From positions 1 to 41,285 of the forward strand of contig NZ_JAQSLK010000009.1 of NCBI RefSeq assembly GCF_028649595.1: a stretch of DNA of 41,285 nt, in the 5' to 3' direction. Below, piece by piece: positions 32,253 through 39,381 of this stretch. This stretch comes from Campylobacter magnus (GTDB lineage Bacteria; Campylobacterota; Campylobacteria; Campylobacterales; Campylobacteraceae). How positions within the stretch are numbered: the first letter of the stretch is position 1; each line of letters opens with the position of its first letter. The translations under genes and the position numbers were made by a program. The notes under the pieces are model-generated. The model did not search any database and was not told where the DNA came from. It was given only the letters and a program-made list of their open reading frames with translations.

Positions 32253-32297
32253 CCCAAAATAAATCTAGGCTTTTAGCCAAAAACAAAGGAGAAAACA

Positions 32298-33887
32298 ATG
32301 GCTTTTCGTATTAACACTAACATCACAGCGCTTAACAACCACAACAACGCTAGAAAAACTGATGATAGACTAAACGCCTCTTTAACTCACCTAAGCTCAG
32401 GTCTACGCATCAACAAAGCTGCTGATGATGCATCAGGTATGACTATTGCTGATAGTCTAAAATCACAAGCAAACTCTCTTGGCCAAGCCATAGCAAATGG
32501 TAACGATGCTATCGGTATGGTTCAAACAGCAGATGGTGCGATGGACGAACAACTCCAAATAATAGATACCATCCGCACAAAAGCTATCCAAGCAGCCCAA
32601 GATGGTCAAAGCACTGATTCAAGAAAAGCACTTCAAGCTGACATCAGCCGTCTAATGGAAGAGCTAGATAATATCGCTAAAACTACTAGCTTTAATGGCA
32701 AACAACTACTAAATGGAAATTTCTCTAATCAAAACTTCCAAATCGGTGCTTATAGCAATGAAACAGTTCAAATCAGCATAGGCGCAACTGAGAGTTCTAA
32801 GATTGGGCATACTAGGTTTGAGACTAGCCAAGCGTTTGTTTATAGTAACTCAGGCGCATTATCAGCTCAAACAGTAAAATTAGAACTAAGCGGTATTGAT
32901 GGTTTTCCTAATGGATATAAATTCCAAGATATAACTGGTACTGAGCTAGCAACTAACGGCTTTAAAGCTATTGTTGATCGTCTAAATGGTGTATCTGATA
33001 CAACAGGCGTTAGAGCAAAGGTTACAAATGCTATTACTTTCTCAGGCGTAATTGAAACTGGTACTATCAAAGGTCTAGAGATAAACGGCGCTAAAATCGG
33101 TGATCTAGAGCTAACAGCAGGTGATACAAATGCTGTTCTAGCAAACGCAATTAACGCTGTAAAAGCTCAAACTGGAGTAGAGGCTACTGTAACTGATGGT
33201 AAACTAACTCTAACTGCTCGTGATGGTAGAGCCATGAATATTAAAACATTCTCTAAAACTGCTTCTGTAATGGGAGCTATAACTGGCAAATTCAGTGCTG
33301 GTAAGTCTATCCTAGGTAGCCTTTCTCTTGTAAGAGAAGATGCTAGAGATATAGTTATCGGCATAAAAGGTCTATCAGGTGGAGATCAAGTTCTTGGTGC
33401 ATATGCTCTGGCAACTAAAGGTATGTCAACAGGTGTCCTAAACTCTGTGGCTCAAACAGCTACTGTAACTCTAGCTGATTTAAATACTGGAATTTTAACT
33501 GGTAAAGCTGCGGCTGCTATGGGCTACTTCCATGCTGGTCAGTTTTCTAGCTCACAATACTCAAGTGGCACTTACGCTGACCAACTAAGCGGTGTTACAA
33601 CCTATGGTGGTGCACAAGCTATGATTAGCGTAGCTGAATCAGCTCAAAAACAACTTGATAGAATCCGTTCTGATATCGGCTCTGTTCAAAACCAGATCGT
33701 AGCTACTATAAATAATATTAGCACTACGCAAGTAAACGTAAAAGCAGCTGAGAGCCAAATCCGTGATGTGGACTTCGCTAGTGAAGCAAGTAACTTTAAC
33801 AAATACAACCTACTAGCACAATCAGGCAGCTACGCTCTAAGCCAAGCAAATACAATACAACAGAATGTTATGAGACTACTCCAGTAG
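32298..33887 (+). CDS. flaA: Flagellin A (major flagellin, sigma-28 dependent)
   Basis: The 529-residue major filament subunit has the same domain plan as FlaB. Conserved N-terminal MAFRINTNITALNNHNNARK and C-terminal IRDVDFASEASNFNKYNLLA assemble the filament core. The surface-exposed centre differs mainly around residues 190-195 (QTVKLELSG) and 235-275 (GVIETGTIKGLEINGAKIGD). Nucleotides 33153-33613 are identical to 24218-24678 in flaB, a sign of gene conversion or recent duplication. AAAGGAG precedes the ATG. The sigma-28 promoter identifies it as the FlaA equivalent. The 3' flank and terminator resemble those of flaB. Confidence 0.95.
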   Translation: MAFRINTNITALNNHNNARKTDDRLNASLTHLSSGLRINKAADDASGMTIADSLKSQANSLGQAIANGNDAIGMVQTADGAMDEQLQIIDTIRTKAIQAAQDGQSTDSRKALQADISRLMEELDNIAKTTSFNGKQLLNGNFSNQNFQIGAYSNETVQISIGATESSKIGHTRFETSQAFVYSNSGALSAQTVKLELSGIDGFPNGYKFQDITGTELATNGFKAIVDRLNGVSDTTGVRAKVTNAITFSGVIETGTIKGLEINGAKIGDLELTAGDTNAVLANAINAVKAQTGVEATVTDGKLTLTARDGRAMNIKTFSKTASVMGAITGKFSAGKSILGSLSLVREDARDIVIGIKGLSGGDQVLGAYALATKGMSTGVLNSVAQTATVTLADLNTGILTGKAAAAMGYFHAGQFSSSQYSSGTYADQLSGVTTYGGAQAMISVAESAQKQLDRIRSDIGSVQNQIVATINNISTTQVNVKAAESQIRDVDFASEASNFNKYNLLAQSGSYALSQANTIQQNVMRLLQ

Positions 33888-33933
33888 TTTAGCGCAGGCA
33901 TCATAGCTGATGTAAGCGTAAAATCATAACCTT

Positions 33934-33983
33934 AGGCTAGGAATTCTAGAATTCTAAAATCTAGAATTCCTAGCCTTTTTTTA
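33934..33983 (+). terminator. Rho-independent terminator after flaA
   Basis: AGGCTAGGAATTCTAGA and TCTAGAATTCCTAGCCT pair perfectly and are followed by TTTTTTATTT. It is built from the GGAATTCTAG repeat and is a near copy of the flaB terminator. Confidence 0.88.
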
Positions 33984-34376
33984 TTTACCTTAGGAATTCT
34001 AGAATTCCGTCATTGCGGAAATTCCGTCATTGTGAGAAGTGAGTGAAACGAACGACGAAGCAATCTCGTTCAAAATTCCCTACAAAACATTCAATGGAAT
34101 TCTAGAATTCCATATAGAGATCCTCGGATCAAGCCCGAGGATGACATAGTAGAGAATTCTATATTTTAGCGGGGTTTTAGGGGCGGCAGCCCCTAAGGGT
34201 TTAGGACGTAGCCCTTATAAAATTTGCGAGCTAGGCTAGATTTATCTAGCCTAAAAGCGAGCAAAAATCTAAAATTCCTAAGGATAAATTTATAATTCCT
34301 AGAGATTGCTTCGCTTCACCCCTCAATGACGAAAATTCTAGAATTCCTAGCCTTTTTTAGACCTGAGTTTTTTTGG
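33984..34376. repeat. Repeat region between convergent flaA and moaD
   Basis: Contents in order: GAATTC palindromes; two CGTCATTG-type repeats (34007-34065); half a REP-like dyad (34119-34145); the second copy of the 108-bp repeat; and another AGATTGCTTCG-type repeat (34300-34331). No gene is seen. Confidence 0.85.
34163..34271 (-). repeat. 108-bp dispersed repeat, copy 2 (inverted)
   Basis: This is the reverse complement of 145-252 with few differences, including TTTATAAGG for TTCATAAGG and CTACGTCCT for CTACGCCCT. The same three dyads are kept. The change in the second dyad breaks one of its pairs. Confidence 0.85.
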
Positions 34377-34601
34377 CTATCCACCGCAAACTGGTGGCAA
34401 TACAAAAAGAGTATCGCCGTCCTTTAAAGGCGTATTTAGATCCGTTATTATTTCATCATTTAAGCTTATAGCGCAGTCTTTTAGCCAGCCTGCCAGTCTT
34501 TCATCTTTGCTTAAAGTTTCTTTAAGCTCGCTTAGATTAGCGCAGTCATACTCGCACTCGCCAAGAGCCGATAAAGGCCCCAAAAAACATACTTTTATCA
34601 T
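34377..34601 (-). CDS. moaD: Molybdopterin synthase sulfur-carrier subunit MoaD
   Basis: The 74-residue ubiquitin-like protein ends in VLPPVCGG, the C-terminal Gly-Gly that becomes a thiocarboxylate to donate sulfur for molybdopterin. IKVCFLGPLSAL at the start, LNDEIITDLNTPLKDGD and the final strand are typical of MoaD. ThiS is an alternative but is usually shorter and lacks this N-terminal stretch. It overlaps the upstream NFACT gene by four bases. The partner MoaE is not in the window, whereas moaD and moaE are usually adjacent. Confidence 0.88.
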   Translation of the reverse strand: MIKVCFLGPLSALGECEYDCANLSELKETLSKDERLAGWLKDCAISLNDEIITDLNTPLKDGDTLFVLPPVCGG

Positions 34602-35908
34602 ATTTTTACCCCCACAGTATTATAATCTACATAATTTACAAAGGCCCCGCTTACTACCTTGATATTTGAGCGTTTGGTAAAATCTACCTGAAATGACCCA
34701 CGAGTATGCCCGCTAAAAAGCACACACATACGGCTCGCAAACGCTATTATTTCATCATTTAGCTTTTGTTTGTTGCTTTTTATGATGACATGCGCGCCCT
34801 TATAGCCTTGAAGGTGAAACCACACATCATCTTTTTTAGCATTTTCTAAAAGCCAAGCATTGCCTTTTTCGTTTTTGCCCACGCTGATTTTATACTCGCC
34901 TTTGTAAAAATCCTCGCAAAAGTCGCTGTGGACGCTTTTTTTAGCTACTCTTTTTTTAGGTGCTAAAACCTCTAAATTCTCAGCTTCACTCTCAGCTAAA
35001 ATCGCAGTTTTAAGCCCTAGCAAAAAGTTCTTTTTCTCATTTAGATTTTGCTCTTCAAGGCTTATGTTAGCAGCCTTTTGGCGCAGTTTTTTAGCACTTT
35101 TAAAAAGCTCATCCAAGGCCTCTTTTGCAGGCTTATCGGTGCTAAAACTAAGCCCATCAAGAAAAAACTCACGCTCATAGTCTTTTATCTTAAATAAATT
35201 CGCTTTTAGAGCATTTGCCTTAGCAAAGTTTTTAGCACAAAGGCTTTCTATTTCTTCTTTCTTTGGCAATTTTTCTAGCAAAGCGTTAATATTTGCGATT
35301 TTTTTATCCACACTTGCGATTTTGCTTTGTTTTAGCGTGTTTAGGGCTTTGTTTTTTATGCGTCTTGCTTCACTATCAAAAAACTCGTAAAAGTCCTTTA
35401 TTTCATCGCTTGGAGCTTCTTTTATTTCATGGAATTCTAGATTTGGTAGCACTTTGCCCACCACCACATCACGCTTTGTGTTTTTAAAAAGATGAAGTGC
35501 GCCCAAAACTACGCTATGCTCATCAGTTATAATCACATTTGTAAAACGGCCAGTAAACTCAAAAATAAGCTTGCTTTTTAGCTCTTTATACGAGCCTTGT
35601 TGCGTGATAGCAAACTCTAATATTCTATTATTTGGCAGGGTTTTTGCGCTAGTGATTTTGGCATTTGTAAGACGCTTTTTTGCTAGCACATCAAAAGGTG
35701 CTTTGTATTCTTTGTTTGTGCTCTTTTTTGCGCTATAAATGCTTGAATCACTTTTGCTCATATCAAAGCAAAGAGTAAAGGGCTTGGCATCTTTTTTGCC
35801 TTGGAATTCTAGATTTACACAAAGGTCGCTACTGCGCCAAATAGAGCTTATTTTATAGGCATTTTGTTCTAAAAAACTAGCAATTTGATTTAAAATAAAA
35901 TATTTCAT
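34598..35908 (-). CDS. NFACT family protein (FbpA/RqcH-like)
   Basis: NFACT proteins bind RNA or stalled ribosomal large subunits; RqcH adds alanine tails to stalled chains. Members were earlier called fibronectin-binding proteins. The 436-residue protein has an N-terminal part with RLTNAKITSAKTLPNNRILE, long coiled-coil helices at about 190-310 (LNTLKQSKIASVDKKIANIN), and the C-terminal NFACT-R domain. The last reads DDVWFHLQGYKGAHVIIKS and FSGHTRGSFQVDFTKRSNIK. It is shorter than Firmicute RqcH, as is usual in Campylobacter. Repeat-derived GGAATTCTAGATTT occurs twice in the coding sequence (near 35432 and 35802), giving LEF. A shared palindromic promoter lies upstream. Confidence 0.88.
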   Translation of the reverse strand: MKYFILNQIASFLEQNAYKISSIWRSSDLCVNLEFQGKKDAKPFTLCFDMSKSDSSIYSAKKSTNKEYKAPFDVLAKKRLTNAKITSAKTLPNNRILEFAITQQGSYKELKSKLIFEFTGRFTNVIITDEHSVVLGALHLFKNTKRDVVVGKVLPNLEFHEIKEAPSDEIKDFYEFFDSEARRIKNKALNTLKQSKIASVDKKIANINALLEKLPKKEEIESLCAKNFAKANALKANLFKIKDYEREFFLDGLSFSTDKPAKEALDELFKSAKKLRQKAANISLEEQNLNEKKNFLLGLKTAILAESEAENLEVLAPKKRVAKKSVHSDFCEDFYKGEYKISVGKNEKGNAWLLENAKKDDVWFHLQGYKGAHVIIKSNKQKLNDEIIAFASRMCVLFSGHTRGSFQVDFTKRSNIKVVSGAFVNYVDYNTVGVKI

Positions 35909-35914
35909 AGTCGC

Positions 35915-35940
35915 ATTATATCAAAAATTTTTGTTATAAT
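35915..35940. promoter_or_regulatory. Palindromic divergent promoter (NFACT / Crp regulator)
   Basis: A 26-bp near-palindrome starts ATTATATCAAAAA and ends TTTTTGTTATAAT. TATAAT at 35935-35940 serves the regulator gene and, on the other strand, 35915-35920 reads TATAAT for the NFACT gene. Twenty-four of its 26 bases recur upstream of leuC (39328-39353). Confidence 0.6.
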
Positions 35941-35960
35941 CACAAAAAAAAGGGCAAAAA

Positions 35961-36551
35961 ATGAAGCTAGAAAACTACGGATTTAGCGCGCAAGACTTGG
36001 GCCTTGCAAAGAGCAAAATACAAAGCTTTAAAGCCAAAAAAGGCGAGGTTTTTTACAATGATTTTTGCTATGGATTTGTAAGCGTGCTAAGTGGCGAGCT
36101 AAAGGTCTATGCTAGTAGCGAAAATAGGGAAATCGCGCTTTTTAGCCTAAAAAGTGGCGATGAGTGCTTAGTTTGCGCTGATTGCCTTGATGCTTTTGGG
36201 TCTAGAGTTCGCATTGAAGTAGCTAGCGAGTGCGCCTTTGAGAGCTTGCCAGCAGGGCTTTTTAAAGACTTAAAGGCAAAATATCCGCTTTTTGCTAATC
36301 ACATTTTATCGCTTTTAGCCGGGCGTTTTTACAGCAGCGTTTCTGTGCTAAGTGTGGCGCTTTTTGCGCCTTTAAAAGAGAGAATTTTAGATTTTTTGCG
36401 CCAAAACTCGCAAAATGGCGTTTGCACCTGCACTCACGCACAAATCGCAAGCGAGCTAGGTAGCGTAAGAGAGGCGATTTCAAGGGTGCTAAAAGAGCTA
36501 GAAAAAGCCGGTATCATACGCCAAAAACGCGGGGAAATCACACTTTTATAA
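35961..36551 (+). CDS. Crp/Fnr-family transcriptional regulator
   Basis: The 196-residue protein has an N-terminal cupin-like sensor domain (about 1-115) with VSVLSGELKVYASSENREIA and LFSLKSGDECLV. A C-terminal winged helix (about 135-196) includes CTHAQIASELGSVREAISRV and LKELEKAGIIRQKRGEI. The recognition helix ELGSVREAISRVLKEL is typical. A Cys cluster in the sensor domain (Cys69, Cys72, Cys75) recalls the Cys-containing Crp relatives that respond to redox state. It probably controls the thioredoxin/cytochrome genes downstream; a dyad lies in their promoter. The ligand and target sites are unknown. Confidence 0.88.
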   Translation: MKLENYGFSAQDLGLAKSKIQSFKAKKGEVFYNDFCYGFVSVLSGELKVYASSENREIALFSLKSGDECLVCADCLDAFGSRVRIEVASECAFESLPAGLFKDLKAKYPLFANHILSLLAGRFYSSVSVLSVALFAPLKERILDFLRQNSQNGVCTCTHAQIASELGSVREAISRVLKELEKAGIIRQKRGEITLL

Positions 36552-36566
36552 AAATCTTTTGTAACA

Positions 36567-36582
36567 TTATTACTGAAAATAA
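36567..36582 (+). promoter_or_regulatory. Candidate operator before the thioredoxin gene
   Basis: TTATTACTGAAAATAA is a dyad (TTATT, six bases, AATAA) in the 81-bp gap between the Crp-type gene and the thioredoxin-like gene. Size and position fit a Crp/Fnr-type site. The evidence is symmetry only. Confidence 0.3.
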
Positions 36583-36632
36583 CTTCTTAAATCCTTACAA
36601 TTCGCTCACTTTAATTTCAAAAGGAGCAAAAA

Positions 36633-36950
36633 ATGACATATTTAGACAAAAACTCTTTTAAGAGTGCTATTAGCAAGGGATTTTGCGTAGTTATCCTTGG
36701 TGCGCCTTGGTGTAAAGACTGCATTGCTTTAAAGCCTATTTTAGAGCGAGTTATCCCTGCTTATGCTGATAGAATTAACTTTTTTGGCGTGAGCATTGAC
36801 GAGGCTGGTGAGCTAAAAGACAGCCTTAATGTGCGAAAAATCCCTACTATTATCTTTTATAAAGACGGCGCTCAGGTGCTTACTCGCCTTGTAGAGCCAA
36901 ACTCGCAAGATACGCTAGAAAAAGCCTTTAATGAGCTTTTAAAAGTCTAG
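36633..36950 (+). CDS. Thioredoxin-like protein
   Basis: The 105-residue cytoplasmic protein has the redox motif APWCKDC at about residues 24-30 and the conserved cis-Pro in VRKIPTIIFYKDG. No signal peptide is present. The CKDC active site differs from the CGPC of housekeeping thioredoxin, so this is a specialised member. It follows the Crp-type regulator and precedes two DUF2892 proteins and a cytochrome, which suggests a thiol or sulfur redox task. AAAGGAG precedes the ATG. GGAATTCTAGAATTCCC lies directly after the stop. Confidence 0.88.
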   Translation: MTYLDKNSFKSAISKGFCVVILGAPWCKDCIALKPILERVIPAYADRINFFGVSIDEAGELKDSLNVRKIPTIIFYKDGAQVLTRLVEPNSQDTLEKAFNELLKV

Positions 36951-37031
36951 GGAATTCTAGAATTCCCTAGACTAGAATTCCCAAAGAGAATTCCCTAAAC
37001 TAGAATTCCCTACAAACACAAAGGAGAAAAA

Positions 37032-37208
37032 ATGTTAAGTAAAAATAAAAGAATTCTTCAAGCCTTGCTTGGAGTAGCACTCATCGCAGGATTGTTTTTT
37101 GTAAGCCCTTGGCTTAGTTTAATAGGCTTTGTGCCACTTCTAGTAGGCATTACGGGCTTTTGTCCGGCTTGCTATTTTCTAAACCGCTGCTCGCTGCCAA
37201 AGCGCTAA
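37032..37208 (+). CDS. Small DUF2892 (YgaP-like) membrane protein, 58 aa
   Basis: The 58-residue protein has two membrane segments, ALLGVALIAGLFFVSPWLSL and FVPLLVGITGFCPACYFL, the usual plan of DUF2892. Cys44 and Cys47 (FCPAC) and Cys53 are near the end. In YgaP this domain is fused to a rhodanese that handles persulfide sulfur. AAAGGAG is seven bases before the ATG, and nine bases separate it from the next gene. It is clearly a real gene despite its length. The related gene at 37737 has the same fold with different sequence. Confidence 0.8.
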   Translation: MLSKNKRILQALLGVALIAGLFFVSPWLSLIGFVPLLVGITGFCPACYFLNRCSLPKR

Positions 37209-37217
37209 GGAGAAAAA

Positions 37218-37727
37218 ATGAAATATTCTAAAATTTCAGTTATTTTACACTGGCTTAGCGTGCCGCTTTTAGCGTTTTTGTTGCTTAGTGGGACTTTTGT
37301 TTTATCAAACATTCCAAATACGCTAGAAAAACTGCCAAATATCAAGCTTCATAGCATTTTAGGCTTTGTGGCGCTAATTCTAAGCTTGCTTAGAGTGTAT
37401 TTTTTGCTAAAAAGCAGACCGCAAACCCCTGCTATGAGCAAAGCACGGGCCTTTTTATTTCACGCAAATCACATAGCCATTTATCTTTGCGTGGTGCTAA
37501 TAGCTTGTAGTGGTATCGCGCTAAATCTACAATCTGGCGTGGCTGGGGCGATTATGAGCGGGGCAAATGATTTTAGCATGTATGAAAATATGAGCGAGTA
37601 TCTTTGTGGCTATATTCATAGAATTCTTACAAAGATTTTGCCTTTGCTTATTGTTATGCATGTGCTTGGCGTGTTTAGCTATATGATAGCTAATAAAACA
37701 AATATAATTAAGCGAATGTGGTTTTAA
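37218..37727 (+). CDS. Cytochrome b561-type membrane protein
   Basis: The 169-residue protein has four membrane segments and matches the bacterial cytochrome b561 family. ILHWLSVPLLAFLLLSG opens the first helix with His11. KLHSILGFVALILSLLRV has His45, and HANHIAIYLCVVLIACSG holds further His residues. The last helix reads ILPLLIVMHVLGVFSYM. Pairs of His in facing helices would bind two b haems. It sits between two DUF2892 genes, nine bases after the first and nine before the second, so they form one operon and perhaps one complex. The electron donor and acceptor are unknown. Confidence 0.85.
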   Translation: MKYSKISVILHWLSVPLLAFLLLSGTFVLSNIPNTLEKLPNIKLHSILGFVALILSLLRVYFLLKSRPQTPAMSKARAFLFHANHIAIYLCVVLIACSGIALNLQSGVAGAIMSGANDFSMYENMSEYLCGYIHRILTKILPLLIVMHVLGVFSYMIANKTNIIKRMWF

Positions 37728-37736
37728 GGGGGATTT

Positions 37737-37925
37737 ATGTGTAGATTTGCTTTTTGGGATAAGACTATTAGGCTGGTTTTGGGCTCGGCTTTGATTTATT
37801 TTTTTGGCTTTATTTGTGAGAGCTGGTGGTGGCTTTTTGGTGCGTGGCTTGTGATAACTGCTGTGTATGGATGCCCACTGTATCGCTATTTGCCGTGGTT
37901 TAAGGATAAATGTAGAAATAACTAG
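37737..37925 (+). CDS. Second DUF2892 (YgaP-like) membrane protein, 62 aa
   Basis: The 62-residue protein reads MCRFAFWDKTIRLVLGSALI at the start and has two membrane segments, ending AVYGCPLYRYLPWFKDKC. The GCPLY motif after the second helix is characteristic of DUF2892. GGGGGA lies just upstream of the ATG. It is the last gene before the 37964 terminator. Confidence 0.8.
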   Translation: MCRFAFWDKTIRLVLGSALIYFFGFICESWWWLFGAWLVITAVYGCPLYRYLPWFKDKCRNN

Positions 37926-37963
37926 AATTCTAGAATTCCCAGCCAAAAAAGTGGAATTCCACA

Positions 37964-37997
37964 AGCCCTGACTTTATCCTCCTTTCTCAGGGCTTTT
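37964..37997 (+). terminator. Rho-independent terminator
   Basis: AGCCCTGA and TCAGGGCT form an 8-bp stem with a 15-base loop, followed by TTTT. It ends the thioredoxin-DUF2892-cytochrome operon. Unlike the flagellin terminators it is not made from the GAATTC repeat. Confidence 0.7.
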
Positions 37998-38024
37998 GGA
38001 ATTCTAAAATTTAAAAGGATAAAA

Positions 38025-38933
38025 ATGAGTAGAATTAAAGAGTTTCCTATAATGTTTTTTGCTGTTATTATGGGCTTTGGTGGGCTTAGCGTAGCAGTTT
38101 TAAAGCTTGGATTTGATGAAAATATTTTTCTAGCACTAAGGGCACTTAGCACCTTGCTTTTTGCCCTTATTTGCGTGCTTTATGCTATCAAAATCGTAGC
38201 ATTTAACGCTGAGTTTAAAAAAGAGTTAAACCACCCTATTAGGCTAAATTTTTTCGCCGCATTTAGCATTTCGCTACTGCTACTAGCGATGATTTATGAA
38301 GGCAGCGTGGCTACTTGGCTGTTTTATGCTGGGGTGATAGCACAAAGCTATATCACGCTTTTTGTGCTTCGTGCGTGGGTAGAGCGTGATATTAACATCA
38401 CTCATAGCAATCCAGCGTGGTTTATCCCAGTAGTTGGCAATCTGCTCGTGCCTATTGCTAGCCCTGAGCTAGCGCCGTGGCTGTGGTTTTACTTTGGCTT
38501 TGGCTTGTTTTTTTATATGGCGCTATTTTCGGTGCTGTTTTATAGACTGATTTTTCATCCACAACTGCCAAGTAAGTTTATGCCTACGCTTTTTATTTTT
38601 ATAGCGCCGCCTAGCATTGCGTTTTTGGACTTTGTTAGGCTTAGTGGCTTTGGGGCTTTTGCTTATATTTTGCTTAGTGTGGCGGTGTTTTTTGCGGTTT
38701 TGCTTGTGTTTATGTGGCGAAATTTCATAGGCTTAAAGTTCTTTTTGTCGTGGTGGGCTTTTAGCTTTCCTTTGGCTGCGCTTTGTGTGGCACTACATAA
38801 GGCTGGCGAGCTAGATTTTAGCTTGGGGTTTGCTGCTTATGTAGTTTTTGCCTTGCTGTGCTTGGTTGTGATAGTAAATTCATTTTTTACGCTAAGGGCT
38901 ATTATAAATAAGCAAATTTGCGTGGCTGAGTAG
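38025..38933 (+). CDS. SLAC1/TehA-family anion channel or C4-dicarboxylate transporter
   Basis: The 302-residue integral membrane protein has about ten hydrophobic segments and matches the SLAC1/TehA (TDT) family. FPIMFFAVIMGFGGLSVAVL at the start, the mid NPAWFIPVVGNLLVPIASPE and TLFIFIAPPSIAFLDFVRL are family stretches. NPAWFIPVVG and IAPPSIAFLDF are the clearest markers. Members are anion channels or export tellurite or malate; the substrate is unknown. AAAGGA precedes the ATG. It may have its own promoter because a terminator lies 28 bases upstream of its start. Confidence 0.88.
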   Translation: MSRIKEFPIMFFAVIMGFGGLSVAVLKLGFDENIFLALRALSTLLFALICVLYAIKIVAFNAEFKKELNHPIRLNFFAAFSISLLLLAMIYEGSVATWLFYAGVIAQSYITLFVLRAWVERDINITHSNPAWFIPVVGNLLVPIASPELAPWLWFYFGFGLFFYMALFSVLFYRLIFHPQLPSKFMPTLFIFIAPPSIAFLDFVRLSGFGAFAYILLSVAVFFAVLLVFMWRNFIGLKFFLSWWAFSFPLAALCVALHKAGELDFSLGFAAYVVFALLCLVVIVNSFFTLRAIINKQICVAE

Positions 38934-38941
38934 GGGGCAAG

Positions 38942-39207
38942 ATGAGTTTGATGATAGTTTTTGAGGGCTCTCGCACGGCTTGCTATGATAGTGGCGAGTT
39001 TGTAGGCGAGTGTGCTTTTGTAGAAAATGACGGAAAATGGGAGCTAAATCGCACCTTTGTCAAAAAAGCCACGAGGGCAGAGGTATAGCAAAAATGCTGC
39101 TTAACGAGTTGCTTGATAACGCTCGCAAACAGGGCATAAAAATCATCCCTACTTGCTCATATGTCGCAAAAGTGATGAAAAATGATAGCTACGCTGATTT
39201 GCTATAA
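38942..39207 (+). pseudogene. Frameshifted YjdJ-like GNAT acetyltransferase gene
   Basis: From ATG 38942 the frame reads MSLMIVFEGSRTACYDSGEF and so on to FVKKATRAEV and a stop at 39086. One base out of phase after the A-run at 39062-39067, it continues KSHEGRGIAKMLLNELLDNA and ends VAKVMKNDSYADLL at 39207. HEGRGIAKMLL is the acetyl-CoA-binding motif of small COG2388-type GNAT proteins. Restoring one A (seven instead of six) would give about 88 residues. The frameshift could be a mutation, slippage at the A-run, or a sequencing error. A second, more damaged copy lies at 3187-3311. Confidence 0.82.
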
Positions 39208-39327
39208 GCTAAGCAACTCTAGAATTCCCTAAACTCGCGCAGTGTTTTTGGCTTGCGGCAGCTGTAAAAAACTAGGGAATTCTAGATTTTTAAGTGCCTT
39301 TTGCTGGTGATTTGATGCATAAAAATC

Positions 39328-39353
39328 ATTATATCAAAAATTTTCGCTATAAT
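39328..39353 (+). promoter_or_regulatory. leuC promoter, copy of the 35915 palindrome
   Basis: ATTATATCAAAAATTTTCG then CTATAAT gives a TATAAT -10 at 39348-39353, 28 bases before the leuC ATG. Of the 26 bases, 24 match the divergent promoter at 35915-35940. No minus-strand gene starts here, so shared regulation rather than a two-way promoter is the better explanation. Confidence 0.6.
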
Positions 39354-39381
39354 AACGCAAATTTAATCACAAGGATAAAAA

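Noticed and set aside
32101-32260. flaA leader as a known riboswitch (cobalamin, cyclic-di-GMP, TPP, preQ1)
   Set aside because: The conserved boxes of these classes are not recognisable; I kept it as an unidentified structured RNA.
37527-37964. 145-codon minus-strand ORF opposite the cytochrome gene
   Set aside because: It is antisense to two genes with clear family motifs and ribosome-binding sites, and has no recognisable features.
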